A DNA stretch of 5,861 nt from Flavobacteriaceae bacterium. Its GTDB lineage: Bacteria > Bacteroidota > Bacteroidia > Flavobacteriales > Flavobacteriaceae. Positions 5,809 to 5,861 of the stretch are shown here, piece after piece. Both the position numbers and the translations under genes were made by a program. Position 1 is the stretch's first letter; each line of letters opens with the position of its first letter. The DNA lies in NCBI GenBank assembly GCA_030694835.1, contig JAUYUF010000120.1, positions 1 to 5,861 of the forward strand, written 5' to 3'. The notes under the pieces are model-generated. The model made no database searches, was not told the DNA's origin, and was given only the letters and a program-made list of their open reading frames with translations.

Positions 5809-5861
5809 GTACAAACCACAACACCGTATATAATTTATGCTTAAATTTGAACTAATACAAA
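5809..5861 (+). repeat. attC-like site of cassette 2 (left half only)
   Basis: The arm GTACAAACCACAAC (5809-5822) is complementary to the cassette start at 5232-5245. From 5820 to the window end it matches 5112-5153 of the first site without gaps, 35 of 42 identical, including AACACC, ATTTATGCTTA and ATTTGAACTA. The right half is cut off by the window end. Confidence 0.72.

Larger units (their letters stand above)
5232..5861 (+). mobile_element. Gene cassette 2 (3' end outside window)
   Basis: It begins at the GTT of 5232. GTTGTGGTTTATAC (5232-5245) and GTACAAACCACAAC (5809-5822) are inverted repeats with 13 of 14 pairs; the one exception is A opposite C on the top strand, again a G-T wobble on the bottom strand. 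The arm starts immediately after the stop codon of the single enclosed gene. The rest of the cassette, with the second half of its palindromic site, must lie past the window. The end sequence is unrelated to that of cassette 1, as expected for independently evolved cassettes. Confidence 0.7.

Noticed and set aside
5105..5861. CRISPR array or simple tandem repeat as explanation of the two similar repeats
   Set aside because: The copies are about 700 bp apart, separated by a whole gene, and have long palindromic arms complementary to the cassette starts; no short regular spacers exist.

Overview
The window looks like a chromosomal segment of a low-GC member of the Bacteroidota, most likely a flavobacterium. 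Support: a Bacteroidota-style TonB-dependent receptor with a carboxypeptidase-regulatory-like tail before its plug, a tyrosine recombinase with the extra N-terminal module common in that phylum, strongly AT-rich coding sequence, genes without clear Shine-Dalgarno sites, and TANNTTTG promoter-like boxes. The genus cannot be fixed from the sequence.

Layout. (1) 1-2490 is the 3' part of a TonB-dependent outer-membrane receptor, closed by a clean intrinsic terminator at 2513-2543. (2) 2544-2712 is a non-coding stretch with three AAGTAT boxes spaced exactly 11 bp apart. (3) 2713-3837 encodes a tyrosine recombinase with a complete catalytic set (R, K, HxxR, H, Y). (4) 3838-4035 is non-coding and ends in a candidate primary attachment site. 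(5) 4036-5231 and 5232 to beyond the window end are two consecutive gene cassettes in the same orientation. Each holds one very AT-rich orphan gene: a four-helix membrane protein and a small lipoprotein. Each ends in a long imperfect-palindrome recombination site.

The main result is that regions 3-5 have the architecture of an integron, although the recombinase is not a recognisable IntI. Each cassette begins with GTT plus a cassette-specific sequence, and the exact reverse complement of that sequence sits just after the stop codon of the same cassette (GTTAGCCAAC at 4036 with GTTGGCTAAC at 5105; GTTGTGGTTT at 5232 with AAACCACAAC at 5813). This is the relation expected if a circular cassette carries one palindromic site that is cut at its GTT on insertion, as for attC. 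The two post-gene repeats also share a 42-bp core (35/42 identical). The only complete site folds better as the bottom strand: in its main arms and spacer every non-Watson-Crick position is A opposite C on the top strand, which becomes a G-T wobble on the bottom strand. This mirrors the bottom-strand folding of classical attC sites.

Working model (inference): the recombinase at 2713-3837 inserts and excises the cassettes, the region just before 4036 acts as attI, and the array continues past 5861. The functions of the cassette genes cannot be named; both products are predicted to sit in the cell envelope. Whether this arrangement has already been described elsewhere cannot be judged from the sequence alone.
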